64,000 bases of DNA from Pachyseris speciosa (GCA_016490735.1 JAEMWC010000348.1:472501-536500); one strand, 5' to 3'; counted from the stretch's first letter, positions 20,486-31,285 are shown. Notes: generated from the letters alone by a model not told the origin. A program made the numbers and translations.

Positions 20486-23049
20486 CTCTTTTGGGGCCTA
20501 GTTTCTGCCAAATTCAGTTGTCCAAAGACAGCCTTTTTTTTTTAATTGCCTAATTAAATCAGGGTACATAGTTTTTGTTATATCTTGTGAGCCATAAAGG
20601 CAAAATGCATAAAATTTGGACACAGTGCTTAGGGGAAAATATTGCTTAATTTGGTGGGGTTTTTATGGTTTCCATGGTAACCACGGTCACGTGACTGAGA
20701 TTGTACTCTAAGAATCATGGGGAAAATTTGCATTTCTTAATCAGCAGTCAATAAAAGGAGTTTAATGAAATAAATTTGAAACAGTACCCCTTCTTTATGG
20801 TCTTTTAACGTTAAAAATTAAACCTACAGTAAAAAAAGAGAATAAAATGGAACCTTTTCGTTTCATTGGTTGCTATTTGTTTTTATAAAGGTGAACGATA
20901 TCATGCAGTTTATTGGACTGCTTCCAGACATCTGGTTTGTCATTCTTGATGACATATGAAAGTTATAAAAGTCAAAAATTTACAGACAAATTAAAGTATG
21001 TTGGCAATATATGAGATATGTGTTACAATACCAAAAATACCTCAAATTCTATAGTCTCTAAGAGTGTGGTATCTCTCAAAGCATGTGACAGGACACATTG
21101 GCATGTCACATTCTTTACAATAAAAGCTGGTTTGACATCTCTTTCCTTGCTTTCTATCAGAACAAACAGCACAGTCAGGTTTGTATTTTTTGTTTTCATA
21201 TTTTCCTAAGAAATGATGCCCTGTCATTCTTTGTGGTGTGGGCAAATCGCTTGGACGACCATGTTTCACTGTGGGTGGGTTCCATGACTCCAGTAGGCCA
21301 TTTATAACTTCTTGCCGAAAGGCCTTTACTTCTAGCTTGTTGTTTTCACTTGCCTTTTTATAGATAATGTAACCATTCACGAGGGCCACTTCACGAACTC
21401 TGTGGTATATTGGGTAATACCATTTGGTGGACTTGTGGGGGTACTGATACGTGCCGAGCATTTGATCCAGCCGATCAACGCCACCCATGTTTTCATTATA
21501 CACTTGTGCAATAACAGGTTTTGACACTGTCCTGTAGCCCCCTGGGGTATCTTTTGCTCTGATTCTCTTATCCACAGTGTTATTTGTATGAACTGTACTC
21601 AAGAATGAGACCCGTTTTGTGTCCTGCCAGGAGCATGCCACAAGGTTGTTATCCCGCATAAAAACAGCTTCATCCCCCTTTTTTAGTTTCAAGTTCTTGA
21701 CACTTAACTCTGGGGGCATTCCCTTCCTGTTAAGTTGCACTGTTCCACAAGCTCCAATGTTTTTTGATTCCAATTTACGAAACAGACTGGGTGAAGAATA
21801 GAAATTGTCCATATAAACAACATGCCCTTTACCTTCATAACCATCCAATAAGCTTGTGACAACTTGCTCAGTTAATGGCACATTTTTCTGCCTCAAAAAG
21901 GAATTTTTCCCAGTATATATTTGACATCGTAGAGCATATCCACTACATGGCTCGCTGAGGACAAATTCTTTTATTCCCCAACGTGTGGGTTTTGCAGGTA
22001 AGTATTGTCGAAAGCTCAGTCGCCCTTTAAATTTGACCATACTCTCATCAATACATAGGTTTTTCTTAGGCTTGTAAACATTCTCATATGTTGGATCTGT
22101 GATGTCTAATAAGGGTTGAATTTTGAACAAGATGTTATATCCTTCTTCTCCTCTTTCTGCTTGATTAGCAGTATCATTGAAATGCAAAAATGTTTTCAAC
22201 TGTTCAAATCTGTTTCTTTGCATTACTTTGGCAAATGATGTCTTGGTTAACCAGGAATTTCCCCAGTAGTCTCGCAAACTAGGTTTTTGGCATAAACCCA
22301 TAGCTATTTGTAGGGCAACAAATGCTTTGACTTCTTCAGGAGAGGTGTCATACCAAGAACTGAGCTGAGATGCGCGAGGCAAATCAACTGGGTTATCAAA
22401 GTACTGTCCAGCATATCTGTTTGTTTCTACTGCAATAAGGTCGAACGCTTCATCCAGAAAAAATATAGAGAAAAAGTCAACTGGCTTGAAGTCATTAGTG
22501 TCAACAAGAATTCCACGGCGTCGCTTGTATTCCGGAAGCCATACAGATTCAAACGGATCGAAATCCTCATAAAATTGCCAGTTAAAAACGTTATCAGCAG
22601 AAGAAGTATTTTTACGCCTACCTGCTGGACGTATTACATGAGGCTGGGGAAGTGTATCCTCGGACTGTTCTGATCCTGAGCTGTCACTTTGATCAAAGTC
22701 GCCATGTTCGGAGCTGGTGCTGCCCTCGTCAGAGCATTCATCTTGAAAAATAGCTTCGATAACTTCTTCTGTCGTGAAAGAATCACGAGCAGCCATTTTT
22801 AAATGTCCCACGATATAATGAACTCAAAATCTCAGCGTTAACCTTGACCATTTGACATCAAATCGCTTTGTGAACTCATAAAAACACAACAAACACATGT
22901 TTTGACTATGTTTTATTTAACGGCAACAATGATTGGAGGATTGCTCAAGCAGGATGACCCAATCAGAGCACTGTATAGAATTGTCGACAAAAGTCGCCTT
23001 TGGCCCCGTATGGGTAAGTCGAGAAATGTTGCCATTGGCCCCGAAAGGG
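20486..23049 (-). mobile_element. piggyBac transposon, apparently complete
   Basis: 2564 bp bounded by TTAA on both sides (20482-20485 and 23050-23053). Left end CTCTTTTGGGGCC; the complement of the right end is CCCTTTCGGGGCC. It contains one intact transposase gene. It sits inside the DIRS element between the internal complementary region and the right terminal repeat; removing it and one TTAA restores a continuous DIRS 3' end. Confidence 0.9.
21042..22796 (-). CDS. piggyBac transposase, intact
   Basis: 584 residues from ATG at 22796 (AAAATGGCT context) to the stop at 21042. An acidic Ser/Asp/Glu-rich N-terminus is followed by the DDE_Tnp_1_7 domain. The three catalytic Asp residues are visible: CIDESMVKFKGRLSFRQY, HVVYMDNFYSSPSLF and NMGGVDRLDQML. 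The C-terminal Cys-rich zinc-binding domain is complete (CAVCSDRKQGKRC, FYCKECDMPMC, CFERYH). Length fits the family (about 580-600). The enzyme excises and reinserts the element at TTAA. No stop, frameshift or missing motif is seen, the best case for an active gene here. Confidence 0.93.
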   Translation of the reverse strand: MAARDSFTTEEVIEAIFQDECSDEGSTSSEHGDFDQSDSSGSEQSEDTLPQPHVIRPAGRRKNTSSADNVFNWQFYEDFDPFESVWLPEYKRRRGILVDTNDFKPVDFFSIFFLDEAFDLIAVETNRYAGQYFDNPVDLPRASQLSSWYDTSPEEVKAFVALQIAMGLCQKPSLRDYWGNSWLTKTSFAKVMQRNRFEQLKTFLHFNDTANQAERGEEGYNILFKIQPLLDITDPTYENVYKPKKNLCIDESMVKFKGRLSFRQYLPAKPTRWGIKEFVLSEPCSGYALRCQIYTGKNSFLRQKNVPLTEQVVTSLLDGYEGKGHVVYMDNFYSSPSLFRKLESKNIGACGTVQLNRKGMPPELSVKNLKLKKGDEAVFMRDNNLVACSWQDTKRVSFLSTVHTNNTVDKRIRAKDTPGGYRTVSKPVIAQVYNENMGGVDRLDQMLGTYQYPHKSTKWYYPIYHRVREVALVNGYIIYKKASENNKLEVKAFRQEVINGLLESWNPPTVKHGRPSDLPTPQRMTGHHFLGKYENKKYKPDCAVCSDRKQGKRCQTSFYCKECDMPMCPVTCFERYHTLRDYRI

Positions 23050-23055
23050 TTAAAG

Positions 23056-23163
23056 ACTGACCACTTGGGCGGCTGGTGTTTTCTCATGTGACTTCTTGTG
23101 CTACTGATGACTCAGCAGAATCCCAATCAAACATCGACTTAAGGTAAGTCTCGTTTAATTTTT
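23056..23163 (-). repeat. DIRS right inverted terminal repeat
   Basis: ACCACTTGGGCGGCTGGTG is the complement of 16075-16095 in the left repeat. The outer part, AATCCCAATCAAACATCGAC on, is the complement of 20325-20390 in the internal region. Confidence 0.8.
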
Positions 23164-23599
23164 GATTTTTTGTGTGAAAGATAGAAAAAAGCATCGGACA
23201 AGTGAGCAGGGGAATTTGAATCTGCCGAGTTGTAGTTATCTGCGTTCTATTGTAAATTTGCATTTTATAAATCTAATTTATTTTTCCTATCAATCTCATG
23301 TAGACAAAGTGCCTATGTTCTTGCCGGTCTTCCTGTGTTTGATCTCTGTTTGTCATGTTATACAGCACAATCCCGAATCACCTAACAGCACTTCCACAAG
23401 ACTTGTGACATGTTGATCCAGTTTTTGGGGAAATATAAGGACAAATAAGGACAAAAGGTACAAACAAACATATTGTTCACTTGATTGAAAACTAGGCAGG
23501 ATTGATATTTGGTGTAGGTTTGAACACTTGGCTTTGTCGTGATAAGAACTTGACCCAGTGCAGGTTTACATTAGCGATGCAAGTTTACATACCTAAAAC

Positions 23600-23892
23600 T
23601 GGAATATGATGAATTTGGATTGCAATATCTCCTTAGCTACTTTGTACTCCAGTTCAGAAACCTCTAAGCCCTCTAATGGATCCAGTGCGGTTCGGAACAA
23701 GCCTTAATGCAATCTGGCCATCTTCAGAATAGCTGGCTCGTCAGCCTTATCCACCAGACTCTCAAATAACCCCCAGTACTCCTCGAGCTTGTCTCCACTA
23801 AACGATGGTACTTCACAACTTGTAAGCTTCTTGAGTGTTTTATTGGTAGCTTTGAAGGTCTTTGCATTGCTCCATACAGTGAATACTGGCAT
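23600..23892 (-). pseudogene. BEL/Pao Gag fragment, inverted
   Basis: Minus-strand frame with LTSCEVPSFSGDKLEEYWGL, FESLVDKADEPAILKMARL, one stop, then LFRTALDPLEGLEVSELEYK, the DUF1759 Gag core of BEL/Pao elements. It lies head to head with plus-strand BEL Gag starting at about 23950 and its wording differs from that copy, so it comes from another family member or a rearranged piece. Confidence 0.65.
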
Positions 23893-23978
23893 TCCTCATC
23901 TTGCTGAAATCACCTTGAACGTCATTTAAATGCTCCTGCTGACAGATCTTCCACTAGTTCCAATTCTGATCCCTAGAG

Positions 23979-25308
23979 ATGGAAGTAAAGCGCTTGGAAT
24001 TGGAAATGAAACAGAAGGAGTTCGAAGTGGCACAATGGTTGGAGTTAGTGAAGCTGGAAGCTGATCGAAATGTCACTGAAGTGAAAGAAAAGACTGAGAT
24101 GGCTGAGCTAGAATCTGAATTAGCTGAAAGCGAATTCTCTGAGCTGCTGTTAAACTTGAATTCTTCCACAGTCCACGCTCGTGTTGGCTCAGAACAGCAA
24201 CCTCCCACCTCGTCATTTTCGTCAAGCAAGTTCACACAAGTTAGCGTGTTTCCCTCCGAAACCATGCAAGTGTACTCGACTCCAGCTGCATCCACGTAAG
24301 TGTGTGAGTTTCCTGCCAAGACCACTCGAGAATCCTCATTCCCAACCGAGACCACACATGTTCCCACGTTCCCCATGAGGTCGGCGTTTCCAGCCACGTG
24401 CACACGAGTATCCACGCTGCTTACTAAGTACACGCAAACTGCGGCGTTTCCAGCCACGTTGCCTGCCCACTCCATGCAAGTTTTGGTGTTTGCGGCTGTC
24501 TCCACGCAAGTTTCCACACTTCCATCCTCCTCCTTCCCACAAGTTCCGGGGTTTCCAGTCACGCCTTTCCTTTCCGATGTATATCCCATGTTTCCAGCCT
24601 GGTCTTACACTGTTGGCTCCTCGGGTACGCACATTACATATGTTTGCCCTTCTGTCACACAGCCTCATTCAGCTCCTTGTTTTAGCCTCTTAGCTCACAG
24701 CAACAACCGCGGTATGGCTTCAAGCTTTACGAACGGTAACCCGGTGCTTCCAAGCTCTGTTGCTGCTTCACAGCATGTCTCACCTTCATTGCGGCAAGTG
24801 GATGGAAACCTTCTTGCGATGATTGCCACTACTATGGAGAAGATGAGTGCTGATCACGGTTTATCCGCAATGCAAGTTGTCAAGTTTAATGGCTCTCCTG
24901 AAACGTATCCCATGTTTTGACAGAGGGTTTCATCAAATGGTTGAGTCAAAGACCTTAGACAAGCCACCTAAAATGTCTCGCCTTGTGCAGTTCCTCAAAG
25001 GTCCCGTTCTAAGAGCTGTGCAGAGATACGAGTCCGTTCTGGGAGGCTTAGCAAAGGCACTTCAAGTTCTTCAAGATAGTTTTGGTCAGCCCTTTAAGAT
25101 AGTGCGAGCATGCATTGACAACCTTACAAAAGGTCCTACCATAGCACCTCATGATAAAGAAGGCCTACAACGTTACGTAGATACCGCACAGGCCATGTAC
25201 GACAACTTGGAAGCTTTAAACTGTCTGGGAGAAATGAACACTGACAACCTCGAGAAAATGATCCTAAGATTACCTAAGTGGGCACAAGCCAAGTTCCGTG
25301 AGCATTGA
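23979..25308 (+). pseudogene. BEL/Pao Gag
   Basis: Begins with a charged coiled-coil segment (MEVKRLELEMKQKEFEVAQW), then a long Ser/Thr/Pro-rich linker broken by a stop at 24297 and frame changes, then the DUF1759 core: MQVVKFNGSPETYPMF, shift at about 24915, FHQMVESKTLDKPPKMSRLV, QFLKGPVLRAVQRYE, FGQPFKIVRACIDNLTKG and LEKMILRLPKWAQAKFREH. Gag forms the particle that packages element RNA. At least three disruptions make it non-functional. Confidence 0.8.
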
Positions 25309-26314
25309 ATGCCAAGGTCGAATCATGCCAACATTTAAGGACATTGCCAAATTCTTAAATGATCGAGCCGATGTGGCTAACCACCCATTCTTTACGAGCT
25401 TCTCAACAGAAACCAAACCCTCCAGGAAGTCCAATGTTGATGATAAGTCCCGCCCTCACAGAGTCACCACACTCAGAACGAGTGGTACAAAGGAAAAAGA
25501 TAGGCCGTAGGACAAGAAAGACGACAGAATCACCAGGTGTCCCTTGTGCGCACAGTTGCATCCATTCTACCATTGTCAAGATTTCAAGTCCAAACCAGTT
25601 GAAGAAAGAGGTGAACTCGTCAGGATGAAACGGATCTGCTTTAACTGCCTTAATTCTATCGAGCACTTGTCAAAGACATGCAAGTCGTCGATTCGCTGCA
25701 AGTCTCCAGGATGTGGAAAGCCTCATCATACACTGTTGCATTTGCTTAGCCCTCCACGAGTAAGTGCTGTTCATCAAGCCAATAATGTCGAAGTCTCAGT
25801 TCCTCCAACTCTTCCCATGGAAGTGCCTGAAGATGCAAATTCTCCATCGAGTATGTGTGCAAGTTTGGCTGAATCCTCCGAGATTCTCCTGCAAATCATT
25901 CCGCTAAAGATGCTTGGCAACATTGGAAAGCGTATGACTTCTTATGGCTTGACTGACTCTGGCTCTGATGTAACAATGATCGATCCATCCCATGTCGACC
26001 AACTCGAAATCCAAGGTGAACCAGGCCAGCTGCTCCTTTTCACAAAGTGTCAGAGAGACCAACGGGAACAAGGAGTCAAAGTTTGCTTCAAGATCATCTC
26101 GGTTTGCCACCAGGACTTCTCTGAAGTTACCGTACGTGATGCATGGGCCGTTAGGGACCTGACTATACCACTTAAGCACGTGGCAGTTCAAAATAAAATG
26201 GAACAGTGGCCACACTTACAAGTGCCCTTCCCTGAAGTACGAAGAAAGAAAGTTTCAGTCCTATCGGCACGGCGTCCAGGAAGCCTTTATTCCACTGGAA
26301 GTCAAGAAAGGTAA
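25298..26314 (+). pseudogene. BEL/Pao zinc-knuckle and aspartic protease region
   Basis: After a frame change at about 25510 the sequence CFNCLNSIEHLSKTCK plus CRCKSPGC-type cysteines (RCKSPGCGKPHHTLLH) forms the Gag nucleocapsid fingers. The protease follows with YGLTDSGSDVTMI, the DSG active site of the BEL DUF1758 peptidase. The frame ends at 26314, where the usual sequence continues in another frame (SCLGWSILGG, about 26340). Confidence 0.8.
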
Positions 26315-26319
26315 TCCAA

Positions 26320-27785
26320 ATGAGCCCTTCACAATAAGATCCTGTCTTGGTTGGAGTATCCTTGGCGGTTCTTCTGGCGAAAGAACTAAGCGTGAGTTCA
26401 ACATCAACAATGTTTCGTGCGAGGAAGACAATCTTAGTTGCCAACTGGAAAACTTCTGGCATGTTGAGTCTCGCAGAACCGGCCACCGAGAACTGCCTTT
26501 CAAGACAATGTCCCTGAAGATCGGAAGGCCTTGAAGATTGTTGAGAGCACAATCTCCAAGGTTGACAGCCATTATGAGATGGGTCTACTTTGGAGTCAAG
26601 ATCACCCTCATCTGCCTTTCAATAGACCAGTAGAGGCTAGGCTGAATGGTCTAAAAAGATGCTTCCACCGAGACCCAGCTTTAGAAACCAAGTACAGAGC
26701 CGTCATCGATGGTTACGTTTGCAAGGGGTATGCAAGAAGGTTGACTGAAGAAGAGACACTTACGAGATCCAATTTTACCTGGTACTTGCCGCATCATCCC
26801 GTTTTCAACATCAACAAGCCAGCTGCCAAGTTTAGTGGTACCTCCCTAAATGATAACCTGTACTAAGGCCCGGACCTCGTAAATAGAGTGCCATTTATCG
26901 CAGACGTAGAAGCGATGTTTCACCAGGTCAGAGTTCACCCTAAGGATACTGATGCGTTAAGGTTCTTATGGTGGAGTGATAACCTGCATAATCCCCCCTG
27001 ATGAGTACAAGATACTTGTCCACATATTTGGTGCCACCTCTTCGCCTTGCTGCGCCAACAGTGCACTAATCCAGACAGCAGATGACAATGAAGATAGCTA
27101 TGTTGCTGAAGTGACCAATACCATGCGAAGGAACTTCTACATTGACGATGTCCTTAAGTCGGTTCCCAGTGAAGAGAAAGCAGTTTGGCTTGCTGACCAG
27201 TTGACTAAGTTGTTGAAAGAAGGGAGTTTTCATGTCACGAAATTCTCGAGTAATAGCCGAAAACTTCTAACTGCGCTTCCTCAAGACAAACAAGCTGATC
27301 CTGTTATAAATCTGGATCTTCATCGATTACCTGTTACTCAAGCACTTGGGCTACACTGGGATGCAGACTCTGATACCTTCCACTTCAAGTTTGTGTTCCC
27401 TAACAAGCCGCTGACAAAACATGGCATTTTGTCAACCGCCAAGATGTTTTAAGAACTTCCTTGGGGATATCGCAATTTCGAACATCCAACTGCACTCTTT
27501 CTCAGATGCATCCAACCATGGCTATGCAGCTGTTGCTTACTTGAGACTGGTAGATGTTGAAGGAATGGTTCATTGCGCCTTTATTATTGGAAAGACGCAC
27601 AACGCCCCCCTGAACTAGTGGTTAGTCCCACGTCTGGAATTACAGGCAGTTGTGATAGCTGTGTGCTTGCATGTACTGATTCGTGATGAATTAGATATGC
27701 CTGTCGACAGCATTACCATCTGGACAGACTCATTAACAGCCCTGCAATATATTAAAAACGAGAAGATTCAAGCCCTTTGTTGCTA
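26320..27785 (+). pseudogene. BEL/Pao reverse transcriptase and RNase H
   Basis: Linker and RT in several frames: [35 protein letters not shown], a TAA after SLNDNLY at 26866, [20 protein letters not shown] (first Asp), [20 protein letters not shown] (YIDD catalytic pair) and [15 protein letters not shown]. RNase H follows from about 27480: LHSFSDASNHGYAAVAY, a stop, LELQAVVIAVCLH and IWTDSLTALQYI, with the D-E-D residues still visible. At least four stops or shifts. Confidence 0.85.
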
Positions 27786-27799
27786 ATAGAGTGACCAAA

Positions 27800-29434
27800 T
27801 TCACGATTCTTCAACACCTGGGCAGTGGAGACACGTGCCAACGTCCCTCAACCCAGCAGATGAAGGTTCTAGAGGTGTAGACGTACATGTCCTCAAGCAA
27901 AACTGTCATTGGTTATCGGGGCCAAAGTTCCTCCTTCTACACGAAGGCCAGTGGCCTGTTCATCGAATTGGAAGCATCCCAGACGATGACAATGAGATTC
28001 GAGTAGAGAAGCAAGTAACAGTTGTACTGCGCTTCGCGGACTACATTAGAAGCCATAAAATCTCCTCCAAATGAAAAGGCATTAGCCTAGAAGATACGCG
28101 ACGTTCCACCCGAAAGGTCGTCCAGTTGGCGCAGTGTCAAAGCTTTCCTGAAGAAATTGACTCCCTAACCAAAGGTCGTCCAATCAAGGGTAATAGCAAG
28201 CTTGCTAACCTTCGCCATACCCCCATTTCCTTCAATGCAGCTCATCCTATGCTACTTCCTAAGGATCATCCTGTATCTACCTTAATAGTGCGACTCTATC
28301 ATGAAGTTTTGGGTCATGCTGGCTGTGGGCACGTATTATCCACCTTGCGTCAACGCTTCTGGATCTTGAAGGGAAGGTCTCTTGTCCAACAAGTGTTGTG
28401 AAAGTTTGTAGATTGCTGTAAGCGAAATGAAGCTCCCATGAAGCAACTAATGGCCAACCTGCCAAAGGAACATTTAATCTCCTTTGAGCCAGCATTTACC
28501 TACACTGGTGTTGATTTCTTCGGTAAATTCCATGTCAAGCGTGGTCGTGGTTCTGAGAAGGTGTATGGATGTCTTTTTACATGTTTCACGAGTCACACCA
28601 TTCATATAGAAGACGTGAGTTCGCTGGAGTCTGGTGCCTTTATTCAAGCGTTTCGCAGGTTTATTTTGAATCGTGGCTGCCCTAAGCAAATATGGAGCCA
28701 TAACGGTACGAATTTTGTCGGAGCAGATAAAGAAATGCAGCGATCTTCTCAAGAGTGGAATGAAGATTAATTGAACAAACACCTCGTTAAAGATGAGATA
28801 ACTTGTTGTCTGTGCCCAAGGTCTGAGAGGAGATTCCAGTCCCCAATGGCCACCCATATGAACAGAGTCTGGGAATGGCTAATTCGTAGCATTCGCAAGT
28901 CAATGAAAGCAGTCCTTGGAGATCAAAATGCCTTGCTTAGTTTGAAACCTTGCACACCGTGTGGTAACAATTCTAAACAGCCGTCCCCTGACACCGAGTA
29001 GTGATGACCCAACTGACTGTGAGCCTCTCACCCCAAGTCACTTTCTCCTTCAGTGGCAGGACCTTGCCCTTCCGCCAGGCTTATTAGCATGTGAAGACCT
29101 CCAAAGAAGAAAACAATGGAGACAAGCGCAATTTCTAGCCAATTATTTCTGGAAGAGGTGGATCTGAGAGTACATTCCGACACTACAGCAACGCCACAAA
29201 TGGGTGCGCGAAAGTGCAAATTTAGCTGTTAATGACCTCGTTTTAGTTGTGGATGAGAATTCTCCACAGGGCCATTGGCTTCTTGGTCGTGTAACAAAGA
29301 TTTTTCCTGGAAGTGATTTCTGTGTCCGTGTAGCTGAAGTCAAGACAAAGAATTCCACCTTTGTGAGACCAGTTGCAAAGCTTGTGTTATTAGAGGAACG
29401 GTTTAATGACATTTTATTGATGAACACTCTCTAA
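27800..29434 (+). pseudogene. BEL/Pao integrase and C-terminal domain
   Basis: Zinc-binding N-terminus (VLGHAGCGHVLSTLRQRFWI, then a TGA at 28399-28401 and [12 protein letters not shown]), catalytic core ([19 protein letters not shown] with the first Asp; [12 protein letters not shown], where the expected SDNG Asp is His; HMNRVWEWLIRSIRKSM with Glu), and the DUF5641 end ([26 protein letters not shown]). Stops at about 28770 and 29001 and frame changes split it. Integration activity would be lost. Confidence 0.85.
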
Positions 29435-29519
29435 TTGACTGCTTAGTCAAATGCGTCTTTTATTGAATGACTTTAACTTAGTCTGCTGAATCTGTTTAAT
29501 TCAGCCAAGCCCCCCAGGA

Positions 29520-29880
29520 TGTTATGGCTTTTTGCTTAATTGTATTTGTTGTGTTTTTTCAGTTGTTAATTTGCATGTTGGCACGAAGTTAGTATTCGCA
29601 TTAGTATTTGCATTCCGCACGCCTTTTAGTTTCTCACGTTATGTTAATTTCATCAGTTATATTCGTTCTTGTACCTTTTTCAAATTCATTCACAATGTGT
29701 TTCCCGTCATGTCAGCATTGGTAAGCCTTTCCGTTGCCTTTATTTGCTTTCACTTTTTTCCTTTTTGCTTTCCTTACGTTATTTGTCCTTGCTTGTATAT
29801 TTCTTGTTCTTAGGTATTTACGAGTAAATACGTGAAATACAATGCTGACGAAGTTTAAGTTCTGCTTCGGTCATCCTCAC
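29520..29880 (+). repeat. Probable BEL 3' LTR
   Basis: Starts TGTTATGGCT directly after the purine/C-rich GCCCCCCAGGA that follows the BEL coding end. It contains T-rich U3-like sequence and ends near CATCCTCACGCC. No matching 5' LTR is found upstream of 23.9 kb, so the right boundary (about 29880) is an estimate. Confidence 0.5.
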
Positions 29881-29927
29881 GCCAAAAACATACATACAAA
29901 TCAAAAAATAAAATAAAATCAGAACCA

Positions 29928-30392
29928 CTAATCATATGCTAATTTAAAAAAGATGTGTCTTAAGTTTCTGCTTAAAGATTGTGATACTAGGACTACACTT
30001 GATGTCCATACGTAATTTGTTCCACATACAAGGAGAACTAACTGAGAACACTCTGGACCCATAGGTTTTGGTATGATATGATCGCTGGCAAAAAAGCAAC
30101 TTGCGGCTGATCTAAGATCTCTGCTAGGAATGTATGGTACAAGCAATTCCCTCAGGTACATTGGTGCCAGACCATTAACAATCTTGTACGTAAACAATAA
30201 AATCTTAAAATTGATGGGTTGTTCTACTGGAAGCCAGTGCAATTCTGTAAGCAAAGGCGTAATATGATCAGCCTTGTGTGACATAGATATAAGCCTCGCA
30301 GCTGAATTAAGAGCATGCTGTAGGCGCTGGTAAAAGTAGCTAGGCAGGCCATACAATAAGGAATTCCAGCTGTCAATTCGAGACATTAACAA
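29928..30392 (-). pseudogene. CR1/jockey-like LINE RT C-terminal tail
   Basis: WNSLLYGLPSYFYQRLQHAL, LISMSHKADHITPLLTELHW and LPVEQPINFKILLFTYKIVN, then MYLRELLVPYIPSRDLRSAA: the conserved post-RT segment of CR1/jockey-group LINEs. The RT core is absent; the fragment is 5' truncated at about 30392, where a tRNA-SINE begins. Frame changes occur after about 30060. Confidence 0.75.
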
Positions 30393-30393
30393 G

Positions 30394-30465
30394 GGCTTGT
30401 ACGGGTTTCGAACCTACAACCTCTGCGATACCGGTGCAGTGCTCTACCAACTGAGCTAAAAAGCC
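30394..30465 (-). repeat. tRNA-derived SINE head, unit 1 of tandem array
   Basis: On the minus strand TTAGCTCAGTTGGTAGAGC (A box) and GGTTCGAAACCC (B box) with a 7 bp acceptor-like pairing GGCTTTT/ACAAGCC. The anticodon-stem pairing is imperfect and the base before the anticodon is not T, so it is a pol III SINE promoter and not a tRNA gene. The unit repeats at 30618 and 31211. Confidence 0.7.
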
Positions 30466-30617
30466 ATCTTGGAGCTGGCCGCTTAATTGGTTCATAATAA
30501 ACCAGTGAGTGATGAATATATGAGAAATACGAAAATCATATATTTGAACTGCAGAATAAAGAAATGAATATGTGAGTGATCATTGCAGTTATTAACACTA
30601 CTTATGCAAACAATTCA

Positions 30618-30687
30618 GGCTTGTACGGATTTGAACTCACGACCTCTGCGATCCTGGTGCAGTGCTCTACCAACTGAGCTAACCCCA
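30618..30687 (-). repeat. tRNA-derived SINE head, unit 2
   Basis: Same tRNA-like block as at 30394, preceded on this strand by the same body (GAACTGCAGAATAAAGAAAT region at 30545-30600). The repeat spacing is about 220 bp. Confidence 0.7.
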
Positions 30688-30742
30688 CTTAGTTGGTTCA
30701 TAATAAACCCGTGAGTGATTAATAAATGAGAATAAATATATG

Positions 30743-31097
30743 AAGGCCTCAGAGCATAACCAACCTATGTCGAATTTTGGGTTGTTTTTCGATTTTGCTC
30801 AGATTTTTTTGCTTCAGATTATTTTTTCAGATTTTTCGATTTTTTTGCAATTCGCTTGAAAAACGTTGTTTGTTATTTTTCACCGATTTTTTTTTCATTT
30901 TGGAGATATAATGTGTGCAAAAACTGCATTTTTTCTTGCATACACAAAGGAACCAACCTTCCACGAGAGTGCTTTCCAAACTGCATTACATCTTCTTTCA
31001 ATCAAATTACAGTTTACCCTCAACAATTCAGACAAAGCCGGGCAAAATCGAAAAAAGACCCAAAATTCGACGTAGGTTGGTTATGCTCTGAGCCCTT
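30743..31097. repeat. Long-TIR MITE inserted in the SINE array
   Basis: About 355 bp with roughly 55 bp inverted ends: AAGGCCTCAGAGCATAACCA on the left and the complement AAGGGCTCAGAGCATAACCA on the right, continuing through CGAATTTTGGG. The SINE body resumes directly after it (ATGAAAATCATATATTTGAA), so the pre-insertion site can be recognised. No coding capacity. Confidence 0.8.
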
Positions 31098-31210
31098 CAC
31101 ATGAAAATCATATATTTGAACTGCAGAATAAAGAAATGAATATGTGAATGATCATCGCAGTTATGAACACTACTTATGCAGTACTGAAAATAAAGCCTGA
31201 AAAAAATTCA

Positions 31211-31285
31211 GGCTTGTACGGGATTCAAACCCACGACCTCCCGCAAGCTACCGGTGCAGTGCTCTGCCAACTGAGTTAACAAGCC
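31211..31285 (-). repeat. tRNA-derived SINE head, unit 3
   Basis: Third tRNA-like block of the array. The SINE continues to 31330 (CGAGTGA), where the giant inverted-repeat unit begins; the array resumes at 55414. Confidence 0.7.

Larger units (their letters stand above)
16031..23166 (+). mobile_element. DIRS-type tyrosine-recombinase retrotransposon carrying a piggyBac insertion
   Basis: Gene order is ORF1, RT/RNase H, tyrosine recombinase, as in DIRS elements. The left end (GTTCTGCCTCGTCATCATGC, 16031 on) is an inverted repeat of the right end (23056-23163). An internal complementary region at 20287-20402 holds the complement of the left end followed by the complement of the right end, the layout used to circularise DIRS cDNA. 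Subtracting the piggyBac, the element is about 4.6 kb. Target duplications are not expected for this group. Confidence 0.85.

Noticed and set aside
23954..24589. 211-codon minus-strand frame rich in Val, Gly and Cys
   Set aside because: Lies opposite the BEL Gag linker, and its composition mirrors Thr/Pro/Ala codons on the plus strand.
29532..29813. Phe-rich 93-codon frame as a membrane protein
   Set aside because: Lies in the T-rich BEL LTR; the hydrophobic composition follows from base content.
30394..31285. CRISPR array
   Set aside because: Repeats are long, tRNA-like and variable, and the genome is eukaryotic.
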